Positions 24,039-33,851 are shown, counted from the stretch's first letter. The stretch is 43,306 nucleotides of DNA from SAR202 cluster bacterium (GCA_016872355.1 VGZY01000018.1:1-43306); one strand, 5' to 3'. Translations and numbers: made by a program. The notes: generated from the letters alone by a model not told the origin.

Positions 24039-26147
24039 TCAGCGGACGCGGATGGCGCGCACCTGGTTGTTGAGGGAGTCGCAGATGAGGAGATGGTCGC
24101 CGTAGAGGAGGAGCCCACGCGGCTCGTTCAGCCGGGCGGAACCGGCCAGGACGCCGTCCGCGAGGTCGCCGGGAGTGCCGCTGCCGGCCACGGCGGCCAG
24201 CTCGCCGCCCGGGACGATTCGGCGCACGCGGTGGTTCATCGTGTCGGACACGTACACCGTGCCTTCCGGCGAGACCGCCAGGCCGAGTGGCTTGTTGAAG
24301 TATGCCTCCGCCGCCCTGGCGCCGTCGGGGCTGAAACCGGCCTTCCCGCAACCTGCGACCGTGGAAATAGCGCCTTCCCTGCTAACCCGCCTCACAACGT
24401 GGTACGCCGAGTCCGTGAAGTAGAGGTTCCCTTCGCCGTCGAAGCGGATCGCGCTCGGCGCGCCGATCCTCGCCCTGACCGCCGGCCCGCCGTCGCCCGA
24501 GTACCCGGAAATGCCCGTCCCCGCAACGGTGGAAATCGTATTGGAAACCGCATCGATCCGCCGTATCCGCCCAACCGGGTCCCCAATATACAGACTATCG
24601 TCCGGCCCATACCCCACGCACTGCACCCTCGTAAAACAGGCCCCCATCGCCGGGCCGCCGTCTCCGCGGTCGTGGGCGAATGAGGAGCCGGCGATGATCC
24701 GGATGACTCCGTCTTCGTCCACGCGCCGGATGAAGTTGTGTATCTTTTCTGCAATGGCCACCCTGCCGCGGGAGTCCACGGCAACGTCGTACGGGTTGCC
24801 CAGCCACGCGGAGGCGGCGGACCCGTTTTTGTCGCCGCCGAAAGCCTTGGCCCTCGTGCCGGCGAACGTTCGTATGAGCCCCGTGCGGGGGTCGATTGCC
24901 CGGACCCGGTGACTCCACTCGTCCGCGACGTAAACCGTGCCGTCCGGGCCTGCGGCGAGCCCTGCCGGGCTGCAGAGGAACGCTGACCTCGCCGGTCCGC
25001 CGTCGTGCACGCTAGTCCCGCCCAGGACCGTGGTCACAATGCCGGTCCGGCCGTCGTACCGGCGCGTCCTGCCGGACTGGTCTCCCCAGAAAAACCGTGC
25101 CGTCTTCGTCCGCCCAGATGCCGGCCTCGCAAGCGTTGCAGTGCGTCTGGTTGCCGGGCAGGCCCTCTTCACCCCAGCCGGGAACGCCATTGCCGACGAG
25201 CGTGGAGACGATGCCGGTCCCGGCGTCCAGCTTGCGGACGCGATAGCCCCACTTCTCGCCCACGTAGATGTTGTCCCGCTTATCGATGAACAGGGAGTCA
25301 GGCCACTGCAGCCCTGCCTCATCAGCCGGCCCGCCATCGCCCTTGGAGGTGAATGCGCCGGTGCCGAGGGCCGTCGCGACCAGGCCGGTCCGCATTTCTA
25401 TCTTGCGGATTCGGTGATGCTCGCAGACATACATGTCACCGCGAGAGTCGAAAGCTATGTGCTCCGGGTAGTACATCGCCGCGTCCAGGGCGTGGCCGCC
25501 GTCCCCGTGGTAGCCGTAGAGCGACAGCCGCGCCCCCGCAAATGGCCGGCTTGCGCCGCGCTCTGAGGCGTAGTGGCGGGCGTCCAGGCCGGCGAAGCGG
25601 GTGATGATTCCGGTCCGCGCGTCCACCTTGCGGATGTTGTTGCCGAACTCGCTTGCAAGGTACACATTGCCGTCAGCGTCCACCCCAACCCCGCAAGCGA
25701 CGTCCGTCTCGGCCTCCAGCGCCGGTCCGCCGTCGCCGCCCCTGCCAGCTTTTCCGGAGCCGGCTACACGCGTAATTATGCCCGTCCTGTAGTCGATCCG
25801 CCGGACAGTGTTGTTCCACAGGTCTGTGAAGTAGACGTTGCCGTGCCGGTCCTGGAAGAGGTCGTGGGGACCGGCAATGCGCGCCTCCCCAGCGCCGGGC
25901 CGCCGTCGCCGGCCGCGCCCTTGACGCCGTCACCGCAGAAGGTATGGAGGATGCCTTCCCTCTCTATCCGCCAGATGCGGTGCGCGTTGTGGTCGCCGAT
26001 CAAGAGGTCGCCGTCTGGCCGCCGGACGATGCCCTGCGGCCAGCCGGCATCCGCCTCGGCCGCCTGGATGCCGTCCCGGTAACCCTGCCCGGCGATCGTG
26101 AAGATAGTGCCTGGCTGGAGGCTGCCGAGCGACTTCAAGATCGGCAT
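24039..26147 (-). pseudogene. NHL-repeat propeller protein interrupted by two opposite frameshifts
   Basis: The gene starts at an ATG (26147) with GGAGG upstream, opening MPILKSLGSLQPGTIFTIAG. NHL blades run through three frames. Near 25887-25890 (CCCC) one base seems missing: adding a C restores GGPALGEARIAGPHDLF. Near 25090-25094 (AAAAA) one base seems extra: removing an A restores ADEDGTVFWGDQSGRTRRYD. With both corrected the frame is continuous to the stop at 24039 and gives 702 residues, almost wholly NHL repeats of the form GDGGPA...P.G....GN.Y..D....RVR.ID..TG.I.T.AG. The conserved product outside the two sites argues for sequencing or assembly errors; genuine decay is possible. It follows the SelA-like gene by 13 bp. 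Confidence 0.8.
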
Positions 26148-26160
26148 TTGGGCCTCCGGG

Positions 26161-27297
26161 CTAGCGGGCGGTCATAATCTCGCGGATTCGCCGAACGATG
26201 ATCTCGGGCTCGCCGTCCTGAAGGGTAACAGGGCTGATGAAGAAGCCGCCGGTGAAGAGCTTGTTGACTACTCGGATGGAGGGGTCCCCGCTTGCCATGC
26301 GGTCTACAAGGTCGTCGGTCGACAGGCGGTGCTTCGATGAATCACGCTTGACCACGACGCGGGGCAGCGTGGTGTCGAACTCCAGGTGTTCGGGCTCGCC
26401 GGGCTCCGCCACGGCCGTCAGCCCCGGCACTTTTGCCACTTCGGACGCAATGTACTCCGCCATGGACAGCCACTTGCGTGTGAGGGCGTCAAAATCCGTG
26501 TCCACAAACAGCTCGAGCGCGGTCACCAGGCCGACGATCTCCTCCTTGGAGACCTTCGCCGGGCGGCCTATCGCCGCGTATGGGGACGCGTTGAGCGTAG
26601 CCGCCTCAATGAACTCTTTCTTCCCGCACAGGATGCCGCTGGACTGCGGCCCGCGCACGCCTTTGCCGCCGCTGAAGCACACGAGGTCCGGCCCCATCGC
26701 GACGAATCGCGTGAGGTTCTCCGGCGGCGGGAGCATGGAAGCGGCGTCCACGATGACCGGGACACCTCGCGAATGGGAGATCCTGACGACTTCCGGCATC
26801 GGCAATGCGCCACCCGGCCGGGGGCCGATGACATATGCAACAGCGGCGGTCCTGTCATTTATCGCGGACTCGAGCATCCATTCCGTCGTATGGTGCGTGT
26901 CGCCGATCATCACCAGCTTCGCGCCTGCGGCTCGGAAATTTATTTCGTAGCCGATGCGATGGGCGTGGTGGATGATGATCTCGTTCTTCATCCCCTCGGT
27001 GTCCGGCAGGCGGGATATCTTCGCCGGGTCCTTACCGGCGATGCACGCGGCAGCCTCCAGCAGCATTGCTGCCGAAGCGCCGGCCGTCACCATGCCGGCC
27101 TCCGCGCCGGTAAGCTTCGCGATGACTTCGCCCGCCTTGCGATTGAGCTCGTAAATATCCACATACGACCGGGAGGCCTCCGCCATCGCCTTGACGACGG
27201 CGTCGGGCATCAGGCTGCCGGAGACCCCTGAACGCCAGGAGGCGGCGTTGATGATGGGCCTGACACCCAGCCTGCTGTAAACGGAATTTGAGGACAT
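26161..27297 (-). CDS. SelA-like PLP-dependent enzyme (D-glucosaminate-6-phosphate ammonia-lyase family)
   Basis: The 378-residue product is a fold-type I PLP enzyme. The Schiff-base lysine is in FSGGKGVRGPQSSG (Lys212), with the cofactor-binding aspartate in VIVDAAS (Asp184). The opening SRLGVRPIINAASWRSGVSG and ELNRKAGEVIAKLTGAEAGM are typical of the SelA/DgaE-like family. Close relatives act as D-glucosaminate-6-phosphate ammonia-lyases or related dehydratases; true selenocysteine synthase is larger and would need tRNA-Sec partners. It follows the cupin gene by 18 bp and precedes the propeller gene by 13 bp, so it belongs to a five-gene operon. Confidence 0.85.
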   Translation of the reverse strand: MSSNSVYSRLGVRPIINAASWRSGVSGSLMPDAVVKAMAEASRSYVDIYELNRKAGEVIAKLTGAEAGMVTAGASAAMLLEAAACIAGKDPAKISRLPDTEGMKNEIIIHHAHRIGYEINFRAAGAKLVMIGDTHHTTEWMLESAINDRTAAVAYVIGPRPGGALPMPEVVRISHSRGVPVIVDAASMLPPPENLTRFVAMGPDLVCFSGGKGVRGPQSSGILCGKKEFIEAATLNASPYAAIGRPAKVSKEEIVGLVTALELFVDTDFDALTRKWLSMAEYIASEVAKVPGLTAVAEPGEPEHLEFDTTLPRVVVKRDSSKHRLSTDDLVDRMASGDPSIRVVNKLFTGGFFISPVTLQDGEPEIIVRRIREIMTAR

Positions 27298-27315
27298 CGA
27301 AAGGACACCCCCGCC

Positions 27316-27675
27316 CTACTCGACTTTGGGCTTACCCCAGATTATGACGAGCTTGAGAATTTCGTTACCCGTGTTGCGGAAACCGTGGTCCACCCCGGGA
27401 GGCACCATGATCGCGTCGCCGGCCTTAACATCAACGTCCTTACCGTCGCACCACATCACACCCTTGCCCTGCGTGAAGTAGTAGATCTCCTCGAGGGCGC
27501 TGTCGCCGCCATGGGTGTGGCCGCCCTCGCTCACGCCGGGCTGGAGCTCCCAGACCTCCATCCGGATAGGGAGGCGGCTAGACTGGCCGAAGAACTTCCT
27601 CCGGGTGATCTCGCCCTCCCCGTGGTGGATGTTCATCGAGACGACGTTGCTGCTCTCATTTTCCTTGTAGTACAT
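27316..27675 (-). CDS. Small cupin-domain protein
   Basis: The 119-residue product is a single cupin barrel. The first motif, GGHTHGGDSALEEIYYFTQG, supplies His53, His55 and Glu62 or Glu63. The second, GDAIMVPPGVDHGFRNTG, supplies His97. These four form the usual metal site. The ATG at 27675 is chosen because the domain begins right after it and GAGAGGG lies upstream; the longer open frame runs into the permease gene. Function could be a sugar or small-acid isomerase, dioxygenase or ligand sensor. The neighbour is a SelA-like enzyme, which hints at sugar-acid or amino-sugar metabolism. Confidence 0.87.
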   Translation of the reverse strand: MYYKENESSNVVSMNIHHGEGEITRRKFFGQSSRLPIRMEVWELQPGVSEGGHTHGGDSALEEIYYFTQGKGVMWCDGKDVDVKAGDAIMVPPGVDHGFRNTGNEILKLVIIWGKPKVE

Positions 27676-27692
27676 TTCTGCCCTCTCATCGG

Positions 27693-30677
27693 CTAGTCTA
27701 TAAACCGCAGCGCCTCGGCAGGATAGACCATCGAAGCTTGCCTTGCCGGAAGGAATGTTGTCAATAGGGACGCCAGGTAGGCCACGACTACGACGACGGC
27801 TATGTTCATCCATGGGACCTCGTAGCTCGCGCCTTCGAACTCCCGGGATACTTCCGCAACTATCTGCACAGACAGGCTCGCGCCCAGGGCGACACCAAGC
27901 GCGATGCCGAGGAGCGCGATGAACGATGACTCGAGAAGGAATGAGAGCTGTACCTGCGACTTCTGAAAGCCCACGGCCCGGAGCATGCCTATCTGCTGTC
28001 GACGTTCAACGACGGACCGGGCGGCAATTACCCCGAGTGCAGCGATGCCGACAACGAGCCCGAGGCTCATGAATCCCTGCAAAAGGTTGTTGATCATCAG
28101 GTTCGCGTTCACCTGTGTCTGAAGGAACTCGTCAAGCGACTCCGTCTGCGCCCCGTTTTCCAGGAACGCAGACTCGATTGCCCGTGACATTGCGAAGGCG
28201 TCCGCGCCATCCCTCACCCTGACGAAGTACCTGAGCCTCGGCACCGGCTGACCGATCAGCCCTTCGACCGTCTCCATAGAGGAGGCGAAGCCGAATGAGC
28301 CAAGGAACGCTGTCTGCTCTATCACGCCGATCACCCGCAGGCGGCGGGTGTTCCCCGTGAGTTCGTTGGTCACGTCCACGAAGATGTCGGCCGGAACAAC
28401 TTCGTCCTCGCGGAAGAACCCCTCCAGCCGGAACGTTGGTCCACCGGCATTAACATCGTAGTTTCGCCTGGCAGGCACTATGAATGACGAAACGACGGCG
28501 GTGTCCGGCTCGTTCTGGAGAGCCATCCATACATCCCTGTCGGTCTCGTAACCGGCCGCCTTCTGGGAAATTTTGTACGTAATATGCTCCGAATACCCCC
28601 GGTCCAGCCCGTCGAAGGGCATGTCCTCCGGTTCCTTCTCAGAGCCGACCTGCCTGGCCTTGACCGCCACCGTGGCCGTGCCGGCGACCGCCTCAATGTC
28701 GTTGCGGTCCACGCCAGGTACGCCGAGAAGCGCAGACTCCAGGTCCTGGACGGGGTTTGTGTACCCTGTGTTAATCATGATGTCAAAGCCCCCGCCGATT
28801 CGCCTGTGGTCACTCAGGAGGCCGGCCTGGGAGTGCAGTATGAATGCCATGACGATCAGCGTAAAGATGACCAGTGAGAACATCGCCAGTGTCATGCCGG
28901 TCCTGAAACGGTTTTGCATTGGATAGGACACTGCCGTCTTCAACACCGGCGGCAGGCCGCTGATGCGGCCGAACACCGCCACCACGACCGCCATAATCAG
29001 GTCCGCGTTGTAAACGACGGCCCACACCGCGCCGATTACGACCATCAGGCCGGACAGAAAGAACATCTCGATGGAGGCGCTCAACTCAGGCAGGAAGGTC
29101 TCAGTTACTGAGGCCGGCAGGAGCCACCAACCGACGACTCCCAGACCGGCGATTGTGTAGGCCGCGCGCGTGCCCAGGAAGAAGCGCCGGAGGAGCATGG
29201 GCACGCCGATGATGAGCATCGAAGTCCCGAGCATGAAGGGGGCCGCCTGCTTGCCGCCGAGTCCGCTCATTGCAAACAGCGCGCCGAGGATCAGTATGAC
29301 GATGGCAATGATCAGTCCGCGCCCGCTCTTTCGGTGGACCTTCGGGTCCGGAATATCTCTGATAGCGCGGATGACGTTCTGGCGGCTCGCGCGCCATGAG
29401 GCCAGCACGACAATAAAGAAAGTGAACGCCATTCCGAGCGTGTACGAAATAACGAGGCTCTTCCAGTTGAAGTAGAAGACGAGGTCAAGCTCCGGCCCGT
29501 CGAACTGCCCGATCGCCGCCGCGAGAAGTCGCACCATCACCCACCCGACGACGATTCCCAGCGCACTGCCCACAGCCGCGGCGATAAGCGAGTACAGGGC
29601 GCCTTCGAATGCGAACAGGCGCATCACCTGCCCCTGCTGGGTGCCTACCGCCCTGGCGATTCCGAGCTCGCGCTTCCGCTCCGCGGCAAGCATGACGAAT
29701 ATTAGAAAGATCAGCATGATGCCAGCGGCTACGGAAAACTGGCCGAAGAGGAGGAAAATACCGGCGAACGCAGAGCCAAGCTCGTTCGCAGTATCCAGCG
29801 CCTCCTGCTTGACCTCGCGCACCGCCAGGCCGGAGCCTTCGAGCGCCGTCTCCAGTTTGTCCGAAAGCGCCGCCGCCGCATCCGCGCCGTCGATCTCTCC
29901 GCCTGTGGTGGAGATGATCACGGAGCTGATTCTGCCCGCGCGGCCGGTCATCTGCTGGAGAGCTTCAAGGGGCATGGCTATGGACTCGGCGCCGCCTGGG
30001 TTCGCACCGGACACGTAGATTCCGGCTACCGTGAGCGTGGTGGGCTCCGGACCAAGGAAGAGCAGGAACGACTCTCCCTGATCAACTTCGATTTCGCTTG
30101 CCAGGTCCTGGCTTACGTAAACACGGCCGGGCGCGAGAGAGGATAGCGAAAGCGTCGAGCCGTCAGCGGCCGTCAGCCTGTCGAACGCCCCCATTCGGGC
30201 CTCATCAAAACCCAGGACGGAGACGTTCGGCTCACTGAGCCGGTTGGACGGGGAGACAACTGGGGCGGTCTCCGTGAGAAGCGGCGCTATGCCGCCGACG
30301 GTGGAGTCGCCGGCCAGGGCGGCCTCTACTTCCTGCATTCGTGAAGCATTGAAGGTCGCCGAACGACCGGTAACGTCGGTGGCCTCTGAAGCCACCAACA
30401 GGTCAACCTGCCCGAGTTGCTTAACGGCCTGTACCCGGATCGAATACGTCATCGTGTCGCCCGTCGCAAAGGACGCTGAGAACAGGAGGGTCGCGAGCAT
30501 CAGGCCGATGATTATCAGCACAGTCTGCGCCCTGCGCCTGGGGATATTCCTGACTGCCATCTTGAATAGAACGGGGTTGCGCATCGCCATGAGCGCCACG
30601 ACCGCCGTCCCGGCGATGAAGATTACCAGCAGTATGACCATGAGCTGGTCAAGGGGGATACCGAAAAGCTTTTCCAT
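27693..30677 (-). CDS. FtsX-like ABC transporter permease (two FtsX domains)
   Basis: The 994-residue product starts at the ATG at 30677 after GGGAG. It has an N-terminal helix (about 6-30), then a long helix after RNIPRRRAQTVLIIIG, a soluble MacB-like periplasmic domain, and a first FtsX block around MLAAERKRELGIARAVGTQQ. A second soluble domain follows, and a C-terminal FtsX block around ARSVVERRQQIGMLRAVGFQ. This double arrangement matches large LolC/E- or MacB-like exporters or mechanotransmission permeases. It works with the ATPase encoded 17 bp upstream. The cargo is unknown; lipoproteins or peptides are possibilities for the family. Confidence 0.9.
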   Translation of the reverse strand: MEKLFGIPLDQLMVILLVIFIAGTAVVALMAMRNPVLFKMAVRNIPRRRAQTVLIIIGLMLATLLFSASFATGDTMTYSIRVQAVKQLGQVDLLVASEATDVTGRSATFNASRMQEVEAALAGDSTVGGIAPLLTETAPVVSPSNRLSEPNVSVLGFDEARMGAFDRLTAADGSTLSLSSLAPGRVYVSQDLASEIEVDQGESFLLFLGPEPTTLTVAGIYVSGANPGGAESIAMPLEALQQMTGRAGRISSVIISTTGGEIDGADAAAALSDKLETALEGSGLAVREVKQEALDTANELGSAFAGIFLLFGQFSVAAGIMLIFLIFVMLAAERKRELGIARAVGTQQGQVMRLFAFEGALYSLIAAAVGSALGIVVGWVMVRLLAAAIGQFDGPELDLVFYFNWKSLVISYTLGMAFTFFIVVLASWRASRQNVIRAIRDIPDPKVHRKSGRGLIIAIVILILGALFAMSGLGGKQAAPFMLGTSMLIIGVPMLLRRFFLGTRAAYTIAGLGVVGWWLLPASVTETFLPELSASIEMFFLSGLMVVIGAVWAVVYNADLIMAVVVAVFGRISGLPPVLKTAVSYPMQNRFRTGMTLAMFSLVIFTLIVMAFILHSQAGLLSDHRRIGGGFDIMINTGYTNPVQDLESALLGVPGVDRNDIEAVAGTATVAVKARQVGSEKEPEDMPFDGLDRGYSEHITYKISQKAAGYETDRDVWMALQNEPDTAVVSSFIVPARRNYDVNAGGPTFRLEGFFREDEVVPADIFVDVTNELTGNTRRLRVIGVIEQTAFLGSFGFASSMETVEGLIGQPVPRLRYFVRVRDGADAFAMSRAIESAFLENGAQTESLDEFLQTQVNANLMINNLLQGFMSLGLVVGIAALGVIAARSVVERRQQIGMLRAVGFQKSQVQLSFLLESSFIALLGIALGVALGASLSVQIVAEVSREFEGASYEVPWMNIAVVVVVAYLASLLTTFLPARQASMVYPAEALRFID

Positions 30678-30694
30678 CTTGGGCTCCCAAGTCC

Positions 30695-31402
30695 CTAGCG
30701 CTTGTGGTTGGAATCGTCGCTCTCTATCTTCCCGTCGCGCATCCTGATAATGCGCGCCGCGCGGCTGCCGACCGCAGGATCGTGAGTTACAACCACGAAT
30801 GTCTGCCTCTTCTCTTCGTTGAGACGGCACATCAGGTCCATGATGTCCTTCGAGGTCTCGCTGTCGAGATTGCCGGTCGGCTCGTCCGCCCACACGATCG
30901 CGGGCTCATTGACCAGCGCCCTGGCGATAGTGACCCGCTGCTGTTGCCCGCCGGACATTTCGGCCGGGCGCTTCGGCGCCTGGTCTTCCAGGCCCACGAG
31001 CTCCAGCATGGCCTGAGCGCGCTTGCGGGCGTCCTTTGGGTTGACGCCCGCCACAAGCAGGGGCAGCTCCACGTTTTCGACTGCGCTCAAAACCGGCAAC
31101 AGGTTGAAAGACTGGAACACAAAGCCCATCTTCTCGGCCCGGTAGCGGGTGCGCTTCTTGTCGGACATCTGGTGAAGGCTGGCGCCATCGATTTGCACAT
31201 CTCCGCCCGATATGTCATCCAGGCCGGAGAGGGTGTTCAGGAGCGTCGTTTTTCCGCAACCGGAAGGCCCCATGATGGCCACCATTTCTCCGTGCCTGAT
31301 CTGAAGGTCCACACCGTTCAGAGCGTGTACTTCAACCTTACCTGTGCTGTATGTCTTGGTAAGTTCTTTAGCCTGGATAATAAGGTCTTTCGAGTCCTGC
31401 AT
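30695..31402 (-). CDS. ABC transporter ATP-binding protein, LolD/MacB type
   Basis: From the ATG at 31402 the product has 235 residues; GGAGG lies five bases upstream, and an in-frame GTG at 31414 has that ribosome site inside its codons. Walker A is GPSGCGKTT (45-53), the Q-loop [12 protein letters not shown], the signature MSGGQQQR (149-156), Walker [13 protein letters not shown] (169-180) and the switch His [15 protein letters not shown] and FNLLPVL are typical of the LolD/MacB/FtsE group. It powers the FtsX-like permease encoded just downstream. It heads the five-gene minus-strand operon ending with the propeller gene. Confidence 0.93.
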   Translation of the reverse strand: MQDSKDLIIQAKELTKTYSTGKVEVHALNGVDLQIRHGEMVAIMGPSGCGKTTLLNTLSGLDDISGGDVQIDGASLHQMSDKKRTRYRAEKMGFVFQSFNLLPVLSAVENVELPLLVAGVNPKDARKRAQAMLELVGLEDQAPKRPAEMSGGQQQRVTIARALVNEPAIVWADEPTGNLDSETSKDIMDLMCRLNEEKRQTFVVVTHDPAVGSRAARIIRMRDGKIESDDSNHKR

Positions 31403-31580
31403 ATGCGCCTCCACGTAGGTCCGGTCAGACTTCTCGCGAAAAAGCGAACAACCATTATTGTATCAGATTTGCCCGTGGCCGAACGGGCCGGATTTGACGC
31501 TTTGACGCTTTTGAGGTTAACGGGTAAGCTTATTACATGTTCCGACTGTGTCCGGCAATTCGCTTGAAGGAAACCCACAA

Positions 31581-32087
31581 ATGTGCGAGCTCTGCGACGT
31601 TCAGGAAAACTGGGCGGTCTCTCTGGATGAGATTGACGACACGGACCTGGACCCCGACGCCGAGTACGCGTGCGAGTGGGTAGCGGACCTGGAAGGGGAC
31701 GACGCGGAGGGCTCCGAAGCCGATGATGTCGATGACCTGGGCGAGATGTGCGGCAAGCCCGCCACGTGGGCCGTCTTTGAGAAGTACGTGGAGGAGCACT
31801 ACTGCTCGCGCCACGTTGCTGAGAGCCAGGCAGAGCTCGGCGAGGCAGGCAGCAACGGCAACGGGAATGGCCACGTGCACAGCGAGGAAGAGTACGAGCC
31901 GGACGTTGAGTTTATCCCCATTCGCAGCCGGAGCGAGCGTTGCGACTTTGTTGAGGTGGGGGGCGGATTTGCCGTGCGCCCGTGCGGCAGGCCGGCAACG
32001 CACGCCGTGATGGTTGTGCAGCAGTTCTACCAGTGCGATGAGCACACGCCTGAAGACGAGTACCCGAGGATGGAGACTGTAGCCTAG
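31581..32087 (+). CDS. Acidic protein with a duplicated C..CGxPAT..C..H motif, probable zinc binder
   Basis: The 168-residue product starts at the ATG at 31581 (GAAGGA upstream). It opens MCELC (Cys2, Cys5). Two copies of one motif follow: C31, MCGKPATWAV (C57), then CSRH (C75, H78); and C121, PCGRPATHAV (C135), then CDEH (C152, H155). The order C-x(13 to 25)-CG-x-PAT-x-AV-x(~12)-C-x2-H looks like a treble-clef or zinc-ribbon site, used twice. Between them is an acidic, Gly/Asn-rich linker (SNGNGNGH). The protein is strongly acidic. I know no named family; nucleic-acid or protein binding is possible. It is divergent from the ABC ATPase gene and is followed by a small membrane-protein gene. 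Confidence 0.72.
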   Translation: MCELCDVQENWAVSLDEIDDTDLDPDAEYACEWVADLEGDDAEGSEADDVDDLGEMCGKPATWAVFEKYVEEHYCSRHVAESQAELGEAGSNGNGNGHVHSEEEYEPDVEFIPIRSRSERCDFVEVGGGFAVRPCGRPATHAVMVVQQFYQCDEHTPEDEYPRMETVA

Positions 32088-32104
32088 CCGCCCGGAGGAA
32101 GCCG

Positions 32105-32317
32105 ATGAGACGAATAGCAGGCAGCAGACTGCATGGGCTGGCCACCGCCGCGTCACTGTACATCCTGGGGACCGCCGCGCTGGGCGACGTGATTACTTAC
32201 CTCGTGATGGCGGTGACGGTAATAGTCATACTGGTTGCGATCACGATTGTTCAACGGCTGGTGCCGCGCCCGGGCGACCGGCGCAACTGGAAAGAGCGTC
32301 TCAGAGGCCGCTTCTAG
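32105..32317 (+). CDS. 70-residue membrane protein resembling part of MgtC/SapB
   Basis: The short product has a strong GGAGGAAG ribosome site and lies 17 bp after the previous gene, so it is probably expressed. It has two hydrophobic stretches (about 9-30 and 31-50) and a basic tail PRPGDRRNWKERLRGR. The segment LHGLATAASLYILGTAALGD resembles the VRGLTTAASLW-type helix of MgtC/SapB proteins, but the rest of that family's ~150-residue domain is missing. It may be a degenerate piece or simply a similar helix. Its end lies 4 bp from the end of the convergent glycosyltransferase gene. Confidence 0.6.
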   Translation: MRRIAGSRLHGLATAASLYILGTAALGDVITYLVMAVTVIVILVAITIVQRLVPRPGDRRNWKERLRGRF

Positions 32318-32321
32318 CCCG

Positions 32322-33737
32322 TCAGATAGGCGTAGCTACGTAGCCTGACTTGCCATTCGCGGAAGGAGGAACGTCCGCCTCTACCGGAGGGCTGGTCTCC
32401 TCCTCTGTCTGTCCTGCCTGCTCCCCACGGTCAGCCTGCCCCGCGTTCGGGACGACCCCCTCCCTTGACGGCACCGAGAGCCCGATCTCGCTGAGGAACG
32501 GCAGCAGCACACGGTCGATTACCGCCCGCCAGGTGTACTTGGCCGCCGACCGCCGCGCCATGCGGCGCATCTTGGTCGCGATCTCGCCGTAACGGTGCTG
32601 GTACAGGTACGACGCGTGGTGAACGATCTCTTTCGGGTCGGCTGACTGTATCGAAACCGCGTCGTAACCGGGCGTGGCGTAGTCCTCTCCTGTGCTACCC
32701 ACGAAAGCAATTCCTCCCACCACCATCGTCTCCAGCCCCACCAGCCCGAACGGCTCGATGCCGCTGTTGGCCAGCACTGCGTCCACCGCCCGGTAGAGCA
32801 CCTTGCGCTGCGCCATAGAGAGGTATACCTGGAAGTCGATCACGTCAGCGTTGATCGCCGGCGCATTAGCCTCAATCATCGCTCCCGGCTCCTGCCCGGA
32901 CCAGTGCACGGGCGCGGTGCGCATTCCGTGCTCGCGTATGCGGGCCAACACCTCGAGCTTGTGGTTTTCAACTCCCCCACGCGCCAGCAGGAGAGGCCGC
33001 AGTCCCATCCGCTTGAGCTCCGCCGCGGCGTCTGCCGCCATGAGCCACCGCTTGTCCGGGTCCCACCTTGCTACCTTGAGCAGAGACAACCTGTTCCACA
33101 GCAATGCCGATAGCTGCGACACCGACCGACGGTCGATCGGGTCCAGCCACTCGTCGGCGATTCCGTTCGGCAGGACGCGCGCGTCCACCCCGTACTTCCA
33201 CATCTCGTGCTTCATGTACCGGCTGACTGTCGTCACTGTGCATGAACTCTTGAGGGAGTCCCAGTTGATGCGGTGGAATGAGAAGGTGTTGTTGGCGTTC
33301 CAGAGGACCTTAACGTTGTCTTGCCACCCGCGCTTGCGCACCACCTCGGCGAGGTTGATCACAGCGGTAGCGGTCTGCCACTCCTCCGCCATCACCATCA
33401 CCTGGCCGCCCTCTTCCACCTTCTTTGCCAGCAGCTCCGTCTCCATCCACGAAGGCAGGGACTTGTCCCAATCGGCCAGCTTGGCCTCTTCGCCGTCGTA
33501 AACGCCGGCCGGGTGGTACCGGCTGATCCACTGGCACCACCGGTGGAGCACCAGCTTCCCGTTCTCCAGGGTCTCGTGGCCGGACAGGTAAGGCTCGCCT
33601 ATGAAGAAGAGATGCGTCTCGAAGCCCATGCGTGACAGCACCTGCGTCAGCTCAGTGACGCGGCTGCCCAGGCCGCCTCCGCAGGAATAGTGGTCCGGCC
33701 CTTCAAAGCTTACAACTACAAAGGTAACTTCACCCAT
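32322..33737 (-). CDS. GT-B glycosyltransferase, glycogen-synthase/GT4-like
   Basis: The 471-residue product has the N-terminal glycine loop CGGGLGSRV (about 19-27), the linker VLPNGIADEW (about 188-197) and a phosphate-binding region KVARWDPDKR (about 221-230). The nucleotide-sugar signature is EPFGLVGLE (Glu328 and Glu336, the E-x7-E motif). These are diagnostic of GT-B retaining transferases. The donor and acceptor are not determined. The last ~50 residues (GQADRGEQAGQTEEETSPPV) look disordered and are not part of the fold. No signal peptide is visible. It is divergent from the DUF1800 operon. Confidence 0.85.
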   Translation of the reverse strand: MGEVTFVVVSFEGPDHYSCGGGLGSRVTELTQVLSRMGFETHLFFIGEPYLSGHETLENGKLVLHRWCQWISRYHPAGVYDGEEAKLADWDKSLPSWMETELLAKKVEEGGQVMVMAEEWQTATAVINLAEVVRKRGWQDNVKVLWNANNTFSFHRINWDSLKSSCTVTTVSRYMKHEMWKYGVDARVLPNGIADEWLDPIDRRSVSQLSALLWNRLSLLKVARWDPDKRWLMAADAAAELKRMGLRPLLLARGGVENHKLEVLARIREHGMRTAPVHWSGQEPGAMIEANAPAINADVIDFQVYLSMAQRKVLYRAVDAVLANSGIEPFGLVGLETMVVGGIAFVGSTGEDYATPGYDAVSIQSADPKEIVHHASYLYQHRYGEIATKMRRMARRSAAKYTWRAVIDRVLLPFLSEIGLSVPSREGVVPNAGQADRGEQAGQTEEETSPPVEADVPPSANGKSGYVATPI

Positions 33738-33851
33738 AATCGCACCGCGCCCTGGCGTTCACCCCGCACTCGGGTATACCCAGCACCCTATAGCATAACG
33801 GCGCTTGCCGGCTGAAAAGGAATCGGTCAAGAAATCGGCATCCCCTGATTC

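Noticed and set aside
26161-27297. Selenocysteine synthase SelA proper
   Set aside because: At 378 residues it is shorter than SelA, and no selB or tRNA-Sec gene is in the window; the DgaE-like branch fits better.
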